Shown here piece by piece: positions 16,317 to 24,546 of a DNA stretch of 25,213 bases. The position numbers were made by a program, and so were the translations under genes. Below the pieces are notes generated by a model. It made no database searches. It saw only the letters and a program-made list of their open reading frames with translations, and was not told where the DNA came from. The stretch spans positions 1-25,213 of the forward strand of contig CAVJCT010000050.1 in NCBI GenBank assembly GCA_963648205.1, written 5' to 3'. The DNA comes from UBA1181 sp963648205. GTDB taxonomy: Bacteria; Bacteroidota; Bacteroidia; Bacteroidales; Paludibacteraceae. Position 1 is the first letter of the stretch. Each line of letters starts with the position of its first letter.

Positions 16317-18854
16317 TTACGCTTCACCTTTCTTCCTTCTATAAACCTCATACCCTACGGTGGCGATCAATGTCAGACCTAAGATGGCGAGACAAGCGAG
16401 GGAGAGTCTATTACCCTTCTCTACACTTTCAGGATCGAAAGAGAGGCGGATGGAATGGTCGCCTGCGGTGAGGTTGAGTGCACGGAGCATGTAGTTGACT
16501 CTGAAGATTGGAGCCTCAACACCATCGATAGTGGCATGCCAACCATACGGATAGTAGATTTCGGAGAAGACCACCGTCTTGTCCGTCGATAAATGAGCAG
16601 TGTAGTCGATGTAATGAGGAGTGTATTTCGTCAACTCAATGGTAGCAGTGCTATCGTGTGGCGTTACCGCATTAGCAACGTATTTCTCGTATGCTTTGTC
16701 CAACACAGCAGTGGTGTGCAAGTTGATAGTGCGTAGAGCGTCAGACTCCTCATTGGCATTATCCACCACTTTGAGAGTATCAACAAACCAAGCGTTGCCC
16801 ATCGTGTAAGGATTCTCGACAGGAATTTGGTCGCCCGTTTGAAGTGGAACAATGGCATATTTCATGTTCAACATATTCAAAACTGGGAAGAGACTGTCTG
16901 CATTCACCTTCGCAGTAGTGAACGCATTCGACTCGGCGATTGAGCGGAGCAACGGACTCATTTCAGGAGCGATATGCTCGTCGATCAAATCTTGATAGCG
17001 TCGAAGTTTAGCTGCACTGTAACCACCGATAGACTTGAGATAGTAACTTGTACGAGCCTCATTGAAAGTGTTCGTTGCAAGGTTCAACACACGAAAGTGC
17101 GTCGTGTCTTGCAAGATTTCCTTCTCGTAAGGCAACATATCAAAAGCCTTGTCGAAGTTTTTCTTTGCAACAAATTGATCGTCGTTGCAGAAACGTTTGT
17201 CGACCGTCCACATATCAGCAATAATCAAACCTGCCAAACCTAAACCGTACCAAACAACTGCATTTTCCTGTTTCTTCTCATAAATCTGACGTGCGAAGAG
17301 GTAAGTCAACGCCGCACCCAAAAGAACGAAGATCAAAGAACGCCAAGCATCCGACTTGATCATCGCCGTACGCTGGTCTAAGATGGCATTGTAGATTTCA
17401 TTTGGAATATTGGCACTCCAAGAAGCATCGTAAGAAGAAGCAACATCAATTGCACCACTAAAAAGCGCAACGATTAAACAGATTCCTGCTGTAATACCAG
17501 TAGAAATAAGTATATTTTTCTTCAAAACTGAATAATCAATGTTTTTTTCAGAGATTTCTTTCAAAGCAAGGAAACCTAACAATGGAATGGTAATCTCTGC
17601 AACAATCAAGATACTCTCGACAGCGCGGAATTTGTTGTAAGAAGGGAAATAGTTGAAGAAGAGTTCCGTCAACCACATCATGTTGTGACCCCAAGCCAAG
17701 AAGACAGAGAAGAGAGTGGCAACGAGGAGAGCCCACTTGTACGGACCTTTCACCAAGAAAAGTGCTAAGACGAAGAGGAAAATCACGATAGCACCCGCGT
17801 AAACTGGTCCAGAGGTGAATGCCTTCTCACCACGGTAAGTTGGTGCTTGCTGGCAGAACTGCTTAGCAGCCTTCTTCTGGACACCCAGCTTAGTCATCGT
17901 CTTGTAGAGGTCGGATTTTTCACCGACATTGTAGCCACTTGCCGCACCCTCGAAATTCGGAATGAGAAGCGTCATCGTCTCATCGATTCCGTAACTCCAA
18001 GCCGTAGCGTAGTCGAGATCAAGACCTTTCGTTTTATTCGTTTCATCAGTAGCCTTTTGAAGGTCGGAATGACCACCACGCATGGTCTGTTCCGCATACT
18101 CAAGGTTAGTGAACATATTTTCACTTCCCATTCCCAGTCCGACAAGGAACGAGCCTGCAAAGACCGCTGTTGCAATACCGAAGTGCTTCCAAGCCTTCTC
18201 CTTCCAAGCCTTGTAGAGTTCGGCAACGGCAAGAACGCCAATGAGCATACATATATAATATGACATCTGAGGGTGACGGTAGAAACCGAGGAAGGTGAAG
18301 AACATCACCATCAGTGCGCCCCATCCATATTTTTTGAGATAGATTAGCAAGAATCCTACGATTACGAGTGTCATCCAAGTGATGGAGTAACATTTTCCAT
18401 GGTGCTGAGCCGCTATAATCACGAAGAAATAACTGGAGAGAGAAATTGCGAACGCGCCAGCGACACTAATCCATTTGTCCACCTTGAAGGCACGGAGCAA
18501 AAGGAAGAACGCCAACAGATAATAGAAGAAGAGAACCGCCGTGTTTCGCAAGCCCCAAGTACCCAATCGATAAAGAGGATAAAGGACTTTAGACACTGTG
18601 ATACCCGTAATGCCTCCTCCACCGATTTGGTAGTTTGGCATACCAGAGAACATACTACCCGTCCAATAAGAGTAATCGCCCGACTCATTGTGATAGTTAA
18701 CACCTTCCATTGCAGCGGCTTTACCATTCACATTATCGCCTGCATAGATGACCTCACCTTTCAAGGCAGGCGCGAAATAGATGGCAGCGGCCAAGACAAA
18801 CAGTGCGAAAATCGCCACATACGGCAAGATTTTCTTGAAATCTATTTTTTTCAT
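16317..18854 (-). CDS. YfhO-family large membrane protein
   Basis: This 845-residue polytopic inner-membrane protein has a hydrophobic N-terminal two-thirds with a dozen or so membrane helices. It then has a soluble region of about 260 residues (from VDKRFCNDDQF to the end of the SFDPESV segment) and a last helix near LSLACLAILGLTLIATVGYEV. The early signature GSMFSGMPNYQIGGGG and the later YYPYGWHATIDGVEAPIFRVNYMLRAL are typical of the YfhO family in Bacteroidota. In Gram-positive bacteria YfhO proteins are GT-C-like glycosyltransferases modifying wall polymers; by analogy this one may transfer a sugar from a lipid-linked donor in the periplasm. The Dpm1-like enzyme encoded 8 kb away would provide such a donor, but no link is shown. 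It is a single-gene unit. Confidence 0.88.
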   Translation of the reverse strand: MKKIDFKKILPYVAIFALFVLAAAIYFAPALKGEVIYAGDNVNGKAAAMEGVNYHNESGDYSYWTGSMFSGMPNYQIGGGGITGITVSKVLYPLYRLGTWGLRNTAVLFFYYLLAFFLLLRAFKVDKWISVAGAFAISLSSYFFVIIAAQHHGKCYSITWMTLVIVGFLLIYLKKYGWGALMVMFFTFLGFYRHPQMSYYICMLIGVLAVAELYKAWKEKAWKHFGIATAVFAGSFLVGLGMGSENMFTNLEYAEQTMRGGHSDLQKATDETNKTKGLDLDYATAWSYGIDETMTLLIPNFEGAASGYNVGEKSDLYKTMTKLGVQKKAAKQFCQQAPTYRGEKAFTSGPVYAGAIVIFLFVLALFLVKGPYKWALLVATLFSVFLAWGHNMMWLTELFFNYFPSYNKFRAVESILIVAEITIPLLGFLALKEISEKNIDYSVLKKNILISTGITAGICLIVALFSGAIDVASSYDASWSANIPNEIYNAILDQRTAMIKSDAWRSLIFVLLGAALTYLFARQIYEKKQENAVVWYGLGLAGLIIADMWTVDKRFCNDDQFVAKKNFDKAFDMLPYEKEILQDTTHFRVLNLATNTFNEARTSYYLKSIGGYSAAKLRRYQDLIDEHIAPEMSPLLRSIAESNAFTTAKVNADSLFPVLNMLNMKYAIVPLQTGDQIPVENPYTMGNAWFVDTLKVVDNANEESDALRTINLHTTAVLDKAYEKYVANAVTPHDSTATIELTKYTPHYIDYTAHLSTDKTVVFSEIYYPYGWHATIDGVEAPIFRVNYMLRALNLTAGDHSIRLSFDPESVEKGNRLSLACLAILGLTLIATVGYEVYRRKKGEA

Positions 18855-18904
18855 TTATGTTATAAAATATTGTTATTCAAAGAAAAACTCTTATTAAGAA
18901 AGTA

Positions 18905-18912
18905 CAAATTTA
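18905..18912 (-). promoter_or_regulatory. Candidate -7 box for the YfhO-like gene
   Basis: TAAATTTG on the minus strand matches TAnnTTTG and would give a leader of about 44 bases before the ATG at 18854. No TTTG lies at the -33 distance; that region is occupied by the upstream terminator. Confidence 0.45.
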
Positions 18913-18923
18913 TCATTTTTTGA

Positions 18924-18960
18924 TGAAAAAAAGACCCCCATCTCAGCGACGGAGGTCTTT
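18924..18960 (-). terminator. Terminator of the pectate lyase gene
   Basis: On the minus strand AAAGACCTCC (18960-18951) pairs with GGGGGTCTTT (18939-18930), a ten-pair stem with one G-U pair. An eleven-base loop separates the arms and a run of seven T overlaps the end of the stem. Confidence 0.88.
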
Positions 18961-19012
18961 CCTTTATAAAAAACAAAATTTTCTTTGAAGATTCTTATTC
19001 TTTGAAAATCAT

Positions 19013-21367
19013 TTATTTCGCAATCATAAAACGAACTCCCTTGTTGATGTAGACACGGAGCGGTTTGAGTTGGCTCTTGTCGTACAATCTACCCCAACAG
19101 TCGAAGATCGGGCCATCCAATTCATCTGCATTATCCAACATAATCAGTTGATTATCAGTTGAACTATCGTATGAAACAGAGATATAGTAGAGATTACCAG
19201 AATTTGACTTAGTCAAAGTATGTGTGCCTGCTGCTACGTTCTTGATTGTCAAGACATTACCAAAGATGGAAGCGTCGCTCAACTTCGTGTTAGCAGTGCC
19301 ATCCAATTTGATACTTGGCGTGTTTGTACTTCCGAAGACCAAAGTGATGGTTGCCGTCTCGGTAGTTGTAAATGAAATTGAAGTGGCAGACTCCATCTTC
19401 AAACCATCCTCGTAGGTAGTGTCGTTGACAACCGCTTTGTCCTTACCGATTGCGTAGTTATCGCTCGCAAAAGTGAAGAAAGTAGGGTTAGAAGGAGTTC
19501 CACCCGTGAAGTAGCAGGTCATTCCAGATACGACAACAGGGTCGGTTGGATCTGGAGTGTCAGGGTCAGTTGGGTCGGTTGGATCAGTAGGATCTGGTGT
19601 AGGGTCAACCTCAGTGTCGCCCTTGCTTGCCGTATCTGCCACCTCACCGTAGAAGCCCACCAAAGTAGACTTGTAGTTTGTAACCAATGCTTTCAAATCA
19701 TCGTCCACAGCGTATTTCTCATCATCGCCATCTTTGAAAGTCCACGAGATATCGCCATGATCCAAACGGCCTGCACCATACGCACCAGTAACGACAGAAA
19801 CGACATCCTCGGCAGCATCTACATTTGCATTCTTCACCTCAGCACGTTTAATATCGAAGTTGCTGTAGTAGTTTGCACCCTCGTATGAGGTAATGCTACT
19901 TGAAATCTCAGCAGACGGATCATCCACAACGATTGCATCGAAATCTTTACTTGAATCGATTCCACGCACCGTCGCAGCCTCTTCCTTACCTGCCGTATAA
20001 ATAGTAGAAGCATTGTAAGGAATGAAGTAGTAAGTACCCGTCATCACGTTACCGTAAGACTTGATTGTACCACCATCCTCTTTTGAGAAAGTAGCGTTGT
20101 CTGTATTTCTCGTGTTAGACGTAGCATAAAGGTCTGAACCCTGCATAGAGGTGAGCATAGGGTATTTGCAATTGCGGAAGTAATTGTTTTGCATGTAAAC
20201 AGAACTTCCGAGCGTACTACCTGCGCCATATTTAGCATTTCCATCGTAATAGTTGTTATAAACGTGTGCGTTGTAATAACGGCAACGAGGATGACGGCTA
20301 TCGGAGTGATCATACCAGTTGTGGTGGTAGGTGATATAATAAGCGTTATCCTCGTAACTCTTGATGCCCTCACTCAAACCGAGAAGGTTACATTTTCCAT
20401 TATCCACGAAATGGTTGTAAGAGAAAGTAATCCAGTTGGATTTTTTACAATCGAGTGCGCCATCGCCCTTCACTTGGTCGGCATCCGAACCTGCATTTCC
20501 GTAGAACATATCGTTATGGTGAACCCACACATAGTAGTTTCCTTGTTGCAAACCGATGTTATCGCCCTCATCACTATCACAGTTGATGAAACCTAAATTA
20601 CGCACTTCAACGTAACCAGCATTTTTAAGACGAACACCCCAACCATTGGCTGTCGCATCAAAACCCACACCTTCGATGGTCATTGGAGTAGTCAAACTTT
20701 CAGCACTCTTAACACCCAAGTCGACCATGATGTCTCCTTTAAAATTGCTGTCCGAACCAATCGAACCGCTATTCGTTACATTTCCAACGATACGAATGTC
20801 GAAAGGACGAGTTTCGTAACCTTTCTTGATAGCAGTAAGGATAGCGACGATACCCGTGCAGGAGGTTGTAGCACCTTTACTGCTCGTGGTGATCTCCATT
20901 GAGATTTTGTCCTTGTTGCTCTCCGTGATGTAGAGAACAACTGCGCCACTCTTCAAAGTTCCATCTGCTTGATAAGCACCTGGCGTGGTTTTACCCGAGA
21001 AAGCAAAACCGCTACGGTCATGGACACTAACCGTCAATGAAGAAGTCTCGACTGCTGAAGCAGAAACCTCGCTACCATTAGAAGTAGGTACAACCTTGAG
21101 TTGATAGTCGCCTGCAGCCAATCCCAATACGTCCGCACGCCCCGTAGAGCCGTAGTTGCGCACCAACGCATCATCGATCTTCTCGTAAGAACCCGATGCA
21201 GACTTACAATAGACATTGTAGGCATCATACTGCGAATCGTTCGTCCATTCAACATAAGCCGATTCGAGCCAACCACCTGATTTTGAGATGCTTACTACAG
21301 CATCTACATTTGCAACACCGCACAAAAATGCAAGTGATGCAAAGAACAATTTTTTCCTTGACAACAT
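19013..21367 (-). CDS. Secreted multidomain pectate lyase (PL1-like)
   Basis: This 784-residue exported enzyme is predicted to cleave polygalacturonate by Ca-dependent beta-elimination. Order: signal peptide (1-23, ending NVDA); a fibronectin III-like domain (about 25-115, ending in the SSLTVSV strand); a PL1 parallel beta-helix (about 120-580) with YYVWVHHNDMFYG (278-290), the metal-site region GDGALDCKKSNWITF (301-315) and the HHNWYDHSDSRHPRCR segment (348-363), whose Arg358, 361 and 363 match the family's Arg cluster; a Pro/Asp/Thr linker of DPT units (588-610); and a beta-rich module (615-740) resembling a carbohydrate-binding domain. The last 40 residues include GPIFDCWGRLYDKS and RVYINKGVRFMIAK, which resemble the short terminal motif of type IX secretion sorting domains; that is an inference. 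It is a monocistronic unit with its own terminator. Confidence 0.92.
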   Translation of the reverse strand: MLSRKKLFFASLAFLCGVANVDAVVSISKSGGWLESAYVEWTNDSQYDAYNVYCKSASGSYEKIDDALVRNYGSTGRADVLGLAAGDYQLKVVPTSNGSEVSASAVETSSLTVSVHDRSGFAFSGKTTPGAYQADGTLKSGAVVLYITESNKDKISMEITTSSKGATTSCTGIVAILTAIKKGYETRPFDIRIVGNVTNSGSIGSDSNFKGDIMVDLGVKSAESLTTPMTIEGVGFDATANGWGVRLKNAGYVEVRNLGFINCDSDEGDNIGLQQGNYYVWVHHNDMFYGNAGSDADQVKGDGALDCKKSNWITFSYNHFVDNGKCNLLGLSEGIKSYEDNAYYITYHHNWYDHSDSRHPRCRYYNAHVYNNYYDGNAKYGAGSTLGSSVYMQNNYFRNCKYPMLTSMQGSDLYATSNTRNTDNATFSKEDGGTIKSYGNVMTGTYYFIPYNASTIYTAGKEEAATVRGIDSSKDFDAIVVDDPSAEISSSITSYEGANYYSNFDIKRAEVKNANVDAAEDVVSVVTGAYGAGRLDHGDISWTFKDGDDEKYAVDDDLKALVTNYKSTLVGFYGEVADTASKGDTEVDPTPDPTDPTDPTDPDTPDPTDPVVVSGMTCYFTGGTPSNPTFFTFASDNYAIGKDKAVVNDTTYEDGLKMESATSISFTTTETATITLVFGSTNTPSIKLDGTANTKLSDASIFGNVLTIKNVAAGTHTLTKSNSGNLYYISVSYDSSTDNQLIMLDNADELDGPIFDCWGRLYDKSQLKPLRVYINKGVRFMIAK

Positions 21368-21464
21368 TGTAAAAATGGTTTTAGTAATATGATATATGAA
21401 AAAATTCCGATTTAAGGTTAATCGTTTTTCGTCTCTAATAATCTTAAGGCTAAAATATCAAGGG

Positions 21465-21472
21465 CAAATATA
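21465..21472 (-). promoter_or_regulatory. Candidate -7 box for the pectate lyase gene
   Basis: TATATTTG on the minus strand fits TAnnTTTG and would give a leader of about 90 bases before the ATG at 21367. No -33 element is apparent. It lies just beyond the end of the orphan Rhs fragment. Confidence 0.5.
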
Positions 21473-21502
21473 CCGAAATATTTCTTTTTTAACTAATTTT
21501 AC

Positions 21503-21871
21503 TCAAAAAAGAAACGACATGAATACAGGAAAAGAAAAGTGCAGAATTTTGACGTATAGGTCAACATTTTGCGTTTTTCTGAGTGGGTTGCTCATCACGT
21601 CATATCGCATGGCGAGGGTGTAGTTCACGCCTTTGCTGCATTCGCCACTGGCTTGTGTTAGCCGGCTGAACGCATCGTAACTATATGAGTGACTGTAAGT
21701 TCCGCCCAACTCGCCACTTGGGTTGGCTCGGTTGGTGATGCCAAGGATATTGTCAATTTTGTCGTACGAATAGGCGGCGTCGAGGATGTTGCCTTGCGAG
21801 GATTGAACGGAGAGATTCGTCAATCTTTGGCGAAGTGGGTCGTAGGTGTAGCGTGATTCCGTGCCAAATCC
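21503..21871 (-). pseudogene. Orphan fragment of an Rhs/YD-repeat core gene
   Basis: In the frame from about 21871 down to the stop at 21503 the translation reads GFGTESRYTYDPLRQRLTNL, then AAYSYDKIDNILGITNRANP, SHSYSYDAFSRLTQASGE and YTLAMRYDVMSNPLRKTQN. This is classic YD-repeat Rhs core sequence, with four recognisable YD-type units. There is no ATG upstream in this frame: the Rhs reading begins inside the 3' end of the FISUMP lipoprotein gene, and the two frames overlap. It also stops well before the conserved end of an Rhs core (the NPVxxxDxDG motif), decaying into non-Rhs residues after about 21560. It is therefore truncated on both sides and is probably non-functional. It is more GC-rich than the neighbouring lipoprotein gene. 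Confidence 0.85.
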
Positions 21872-23898
21872 TGTACCAATCGCACCGAACGCCCATAATG
21901 ACGATAATCGTTATAACAAGGCACAACAATCTTCGAATTAAAGAAAAATTCGTAAGCATAGTATGAATTATATGCAGTAGAACTCCAATAACACCCACAT
22001 AAACCATCATTTTGATAGACTTTGCCATTACGATATCCTCCGCATGGTAAAGCTACAACACCCAACTTTTCAAGTTGCTCAAATTGCTTCGCCGTATACA
22101 CATTTTTTGAATATATGTTTTCTGAAATGCCTAATATATTACCTTTTGTCAAATCATAACAATCGCTTAATTGCACCATATTGATACCTTGAGGGACTTT
22201 AAATTCTTCAGGAATCAGCATAAAACATAAATAGGTTTTGTCTTTCTCTTTTACACTTCCCATTGTCCATTTATTGTTTTGTAACAAATATTTCCATTCA
22301 TCTGACGTTAGCGTTCTCCAAATTCCTGGTTCACCACCTCCATTAGATATGGAATTATACACTCCCCAATCTGAATTTGAATAACTCAAATTCAAATTAT
22401 GAAACGATTTTGATCCTGGAGAATAACCAGACGGCAAATTCCATGAAGACCAAGGACGAAAAGCCTTTGCCCCACTATTCCATCCACTCGTTCCCCATCC
22501 AAATAAGTCTATCCAACCATTGTAATTGGATGAAATATTTTGATTCTCTTCGGCTATATATTCATACTGTTTTTCTGCAAATCGCCAACATCCTTGTCCA
22601 TTTTCCATCTTAGTAAGATGAGTTTTACCATTTTCCGCATTATACTGTAGGTTTCCAATGGAAAAATAGACTCTCTTCGTATCTGATATTTTATACGATG
22701 CGGCAACTATTGCGCCCTCCCTTTTATATTTTTTCTCACTTTTTTTGTTGCTATTATTGTCTACAGTTGAACTATTCATACCAATTGTTATAGTATCTTC
22801 AGATTCTAGATCTTTAACAAGTCTAACAGACTGCCCCTTATATAGTTCATTGCTCTCTATCGACGAAACAAAATCTGGACCAAAACTAAATCCAAATGAT
22901 AAATATTCTGAGTCTGTGTCCGATGACCAATAATAGCCTATCTGTATTCTTCCAACTCTTTTTCCATAACGATATCCTCCACAAGGTAACGCCACAACGC
23001 CCTCTCTTTCAAGTTTGTTAAATTGTTCCTTTGTAAACACGTTATATGAATAAATATTTTTATATAATTCTTTTGTTGAATGATTTCTTAAATATAAAAA
23101 TTCTGAAATATTATTAACATAGCCTTCTGATAAGTCAAAACTATCACTTATAATCTTTAACTCTCTGCCTTCGGAACACTCAAAGTTCTCTGGTATTAAT
23201 AAAAAGCATAGTTTTTCTTCTATTACACCTAACGTCCATTGATTGTTTCTAAAAAGATAGTTCCATTCATTTGATGTTAGCGTTCTCCATATTCCAGGTT
23301 CATCACCTCCATTTGATATGGCATTATATATACCCCAATCCGAATTTTCGTATTCATTTCTTAAATCATTTGAAACTCCACTCGAATGGTAATCTTCATA
23401 ATTCTCTGATATCGACCATGGTTGGTAAGCATTTGCTCCGCTGTTCCATCCGCTTGTAGCCCATCCAAAAAGATCTATCCAACCATTGTATGTAGAATCA
23501 ATTTTTGAATTGTCTCTATTCTGATAATGACAAATGCCATTTTTCTTAGACTTTTCACAGATTTTCTCACTATCCTCGTATTCAAAAAATTGAGATGCAC
23601 CATCACCAAAACTATCAAACTGATTTTCTGCAAATCGCCAGGTTCCCCTCCCAGTACCAGTCTTCGTAGCATGACTCTTACCATCTCCTGCGTTGTATTG
23701 AAGATTGCCTTGAGAAAAATAAATTCTTTTATTTTCTGACACCTTATATGATGCTGCTATAAGCGCACCATCCTTTATGTATTCACTTCTATCTATTTTA
23801 TTGTTTAATTCTTCTCTTTCTTTTTTGATTTTATTACTACTACATCCATTTAAAACTAATATTATTAACAATAAACAATAGAACTTTACACACCTCAT
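21820..23898 (-). CDS. Lipoprotein with two tandem FISUMP-like domains, 3' end fused to Rhs sequence
   Basis: The protein is about 692 residues. The ATG at 23898 begins a lipoprotein signal peptide (MRCVKFYCLLLIILVLNGC, lipidated Cys19); an upstream in-frame TTG at 23934 is less likely. Two homologous halves follow, about residues 40-365 and 390-680. Each has GAxxAASYK, a GNLQYNA segment, WRFAE, the NGWIDLFGWxTSGWNSGA block, a DWGxYNxISNGGxEPGIWR segment, VALPCGGYR, GxYWSS and a terminal QSVRLVKDL or RSVRLVQDL. This is the pattern of the Fibrobacter/Bacteroidota 'major paralogous' (FISUMP) domain, an extracellular domain of unknown function. After the normal end RLVQDL, 14 extra residues (from ARNHATPT to the end) are encoded by out-of-frame Rhs sequence, so the native stop has been lost. 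It lies 66 bases downstream of the candidate immunity gene and is AT-rich. Confidence 0.82.
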   Translation of the reverse strand: MRCVKFYCLLLIILVLNGCSSNKIKKEREELNNKIDRSEYIKDGALIAASYKVSENKRIYFSQGNLQYNAGDGKSHATKTGTGRGTWRFAENQFDSFGDGASQFFEYEDSEKICEKSKKNGICHYQNRDNSKIDSTYNGWIDLFGWATSGWNSGANAYQPWSISENYEDYHSSGVSNDLRNEYENSDWGIYNAISNGGDEPGIWRTLTSNEWNYLFRNNQWTLGVIEEKLCFLLIPENFECSEGRELKIISDSFDLSEGYVNNISEFLYLRNHSTKELYKNIYSYNVFTKEQFNKLEREGVVALPCGGYRYGKRVGRIQIGYYWSSDTDSEYLSFGFSFGPDFVSSIESNELYKGQSVRLVKDLESEDTITIGMNSSTVDNNSNKKSEKKYKREGAIVAASYKISDTKRVYFSIGNLQYNAENGKTHLTKMENGQGCWRFAEKQYEYIAEENQNISSNYNGWIDLFGWGTSGWNSGAKAFRPWSSWNLPSGYSPGSKSFHNLNLSYSNSDWGVYNSISNGGGEPGIWRTLTSDEWKYLLQNNKWTMGSVKEKDKTYLCFMLIPEEFKVPQGINMVQLSDCYDLTKGNILGISENIYSKNVYTAKQFEQLEKLGVVALPCGGYRNGKVYQNDGLCGCYWSSTAYNSYYAYEFFFNSKIVVPCYNDYRHYGRSVRLVQDLARNHATPTTHFAKD
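22307..23321 (-). repeat. DNA-level trace of internal domain duplication
   Basis: The segments at about 22307-22352 and 23276-23321, which encode the end of the EPGIWRTLTS block in the two FISUMP-like domains, differ at only about four of 46 bases. Other parts of the two halves have diverged much more. This supports a tandem duplication, with local gene conversion or strong selection at this block. Confidence 0.65.
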
Positions 23899-23964
23899 AA
23901 CTATTCCTATAATAATTAGTAAAAAGACAAACAATTAATCGTTAGAGCAAGGGTAGCGATAAAA

Positions 23965-24546
23965 TCAAGGATGCCCTGATAATCTCTTATAAATTCTCAT
24001 TATAAACCAAACAGTAATTATAATCAATAAAAAATAGATTTGATTATTAAAAAACCACCGGGCATACCAATTTTTAATCCAAGATTTACAATCTTTTTGA
24101 TATTTAATTTCAAGCATATCTAAAACTTCAGTCTCAAACAAACGACATGCAAAATAGTCATGCACCGTATATCCATCACAAAAGAATTTAGATACAAAGC
24201 CTTTTTTCTCATTGTAATACGACACTCCTGATAAATACAAAGTTGATGTCTTATTTCCATTATCATGTACATAGAAAGTTCCAGACAATTGCTTTTTATC
24301 ATTATCAAAAAAAGTTTGAAATGCATTATTTGTATAATTCAAATTCCACCTTAAATCCGAGCGTTCCTTTTCACTATAAGATAAGTAATTTTCTGCAACC
24401 AAATTATAACACCTATCACACAAACTTACACTATCCATTTCAAATAAGTAGCGAACTTCTCCGAATGGATCTTTTTTTGTTTCTATAAACCATAAAAGAT
24501 TAGAAAGAACAAAAATGATAATTAAAATTGACCTTATTATTTTCAT
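23965..24546 (-). CDS. Two-TM protein of unknown family, candidate immunity protein
   Basis: I do not recognise a family for this 193-residue protein. A hydrophobic segment at residues 4-20 (IIRSILIIIFVLSNLLWF) and a second at about 166-186 (NNQIYFLLIIITVWFIMRIY) flank a polar middle of about 145 residues. The middle contains a CDRC pair and two more cysteines; the basic residues after the second helix suggest both ends are cytoplasmic and the middle is periplasmic. Its ATG overlaps the stop of the Rhs toxin-tip gene (ATGA), the tightest arrangement possible and typical of toxin-immunity pairs. The inference is that it protects the producer from the phospholipase-like tip at the membrane or in the periplasm. 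It is AT-rich like its neighbours. A general envelope role is the main alternative. Confidence 0.6.
   Translation of the reverse strand: MKIIRSILIIIFVLSNLLWFIETKKDPFGEVRYLFEMDSVSLCDRCYNLVAENYLSYSEKERSDLRWNLNYTNNAFQTFFDNDKKQLSGTFYVHDNGNKTSTLYLSGVSYYNEKKGFVSKFFCDGYTVHDYFACRLFETEVLDMLEIKYQKDCKSWIKNWYARWFFNNQIYFLLIIITVWFIMRIYKRLSGHP

Noticed and set aside
17847..18263. Plus-strand frames opposite the YfhO-like gene
   Set aside because: They lack recognisable domains and lie opposite strongly patterned membrane-protein coding sequence; they are shadows.
21503..21823. Short stand-alone Rhs-like gene beginning at 21823
   Set aside because: The apparent start is a TTG inside the Rhs core frame. Rhs-type sequence continues upstream to about 21871, so this is part of a truncated gene.
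21753..22028. Separate small gene across the lipoprotein/Rhs junction
   Set aside because: It is a third-frame shadow of the FISUMP domain end and of the Rhs fragment; its translation resembles neither family.
23899..23934. N-terminal extension of the FISUMP lipoprotein from a TTG codon
   Set aside because: The ATG at 23898 gives a normal lipoprotein signal peptide, whereas the longer form would add a second hydrophobic stretch.
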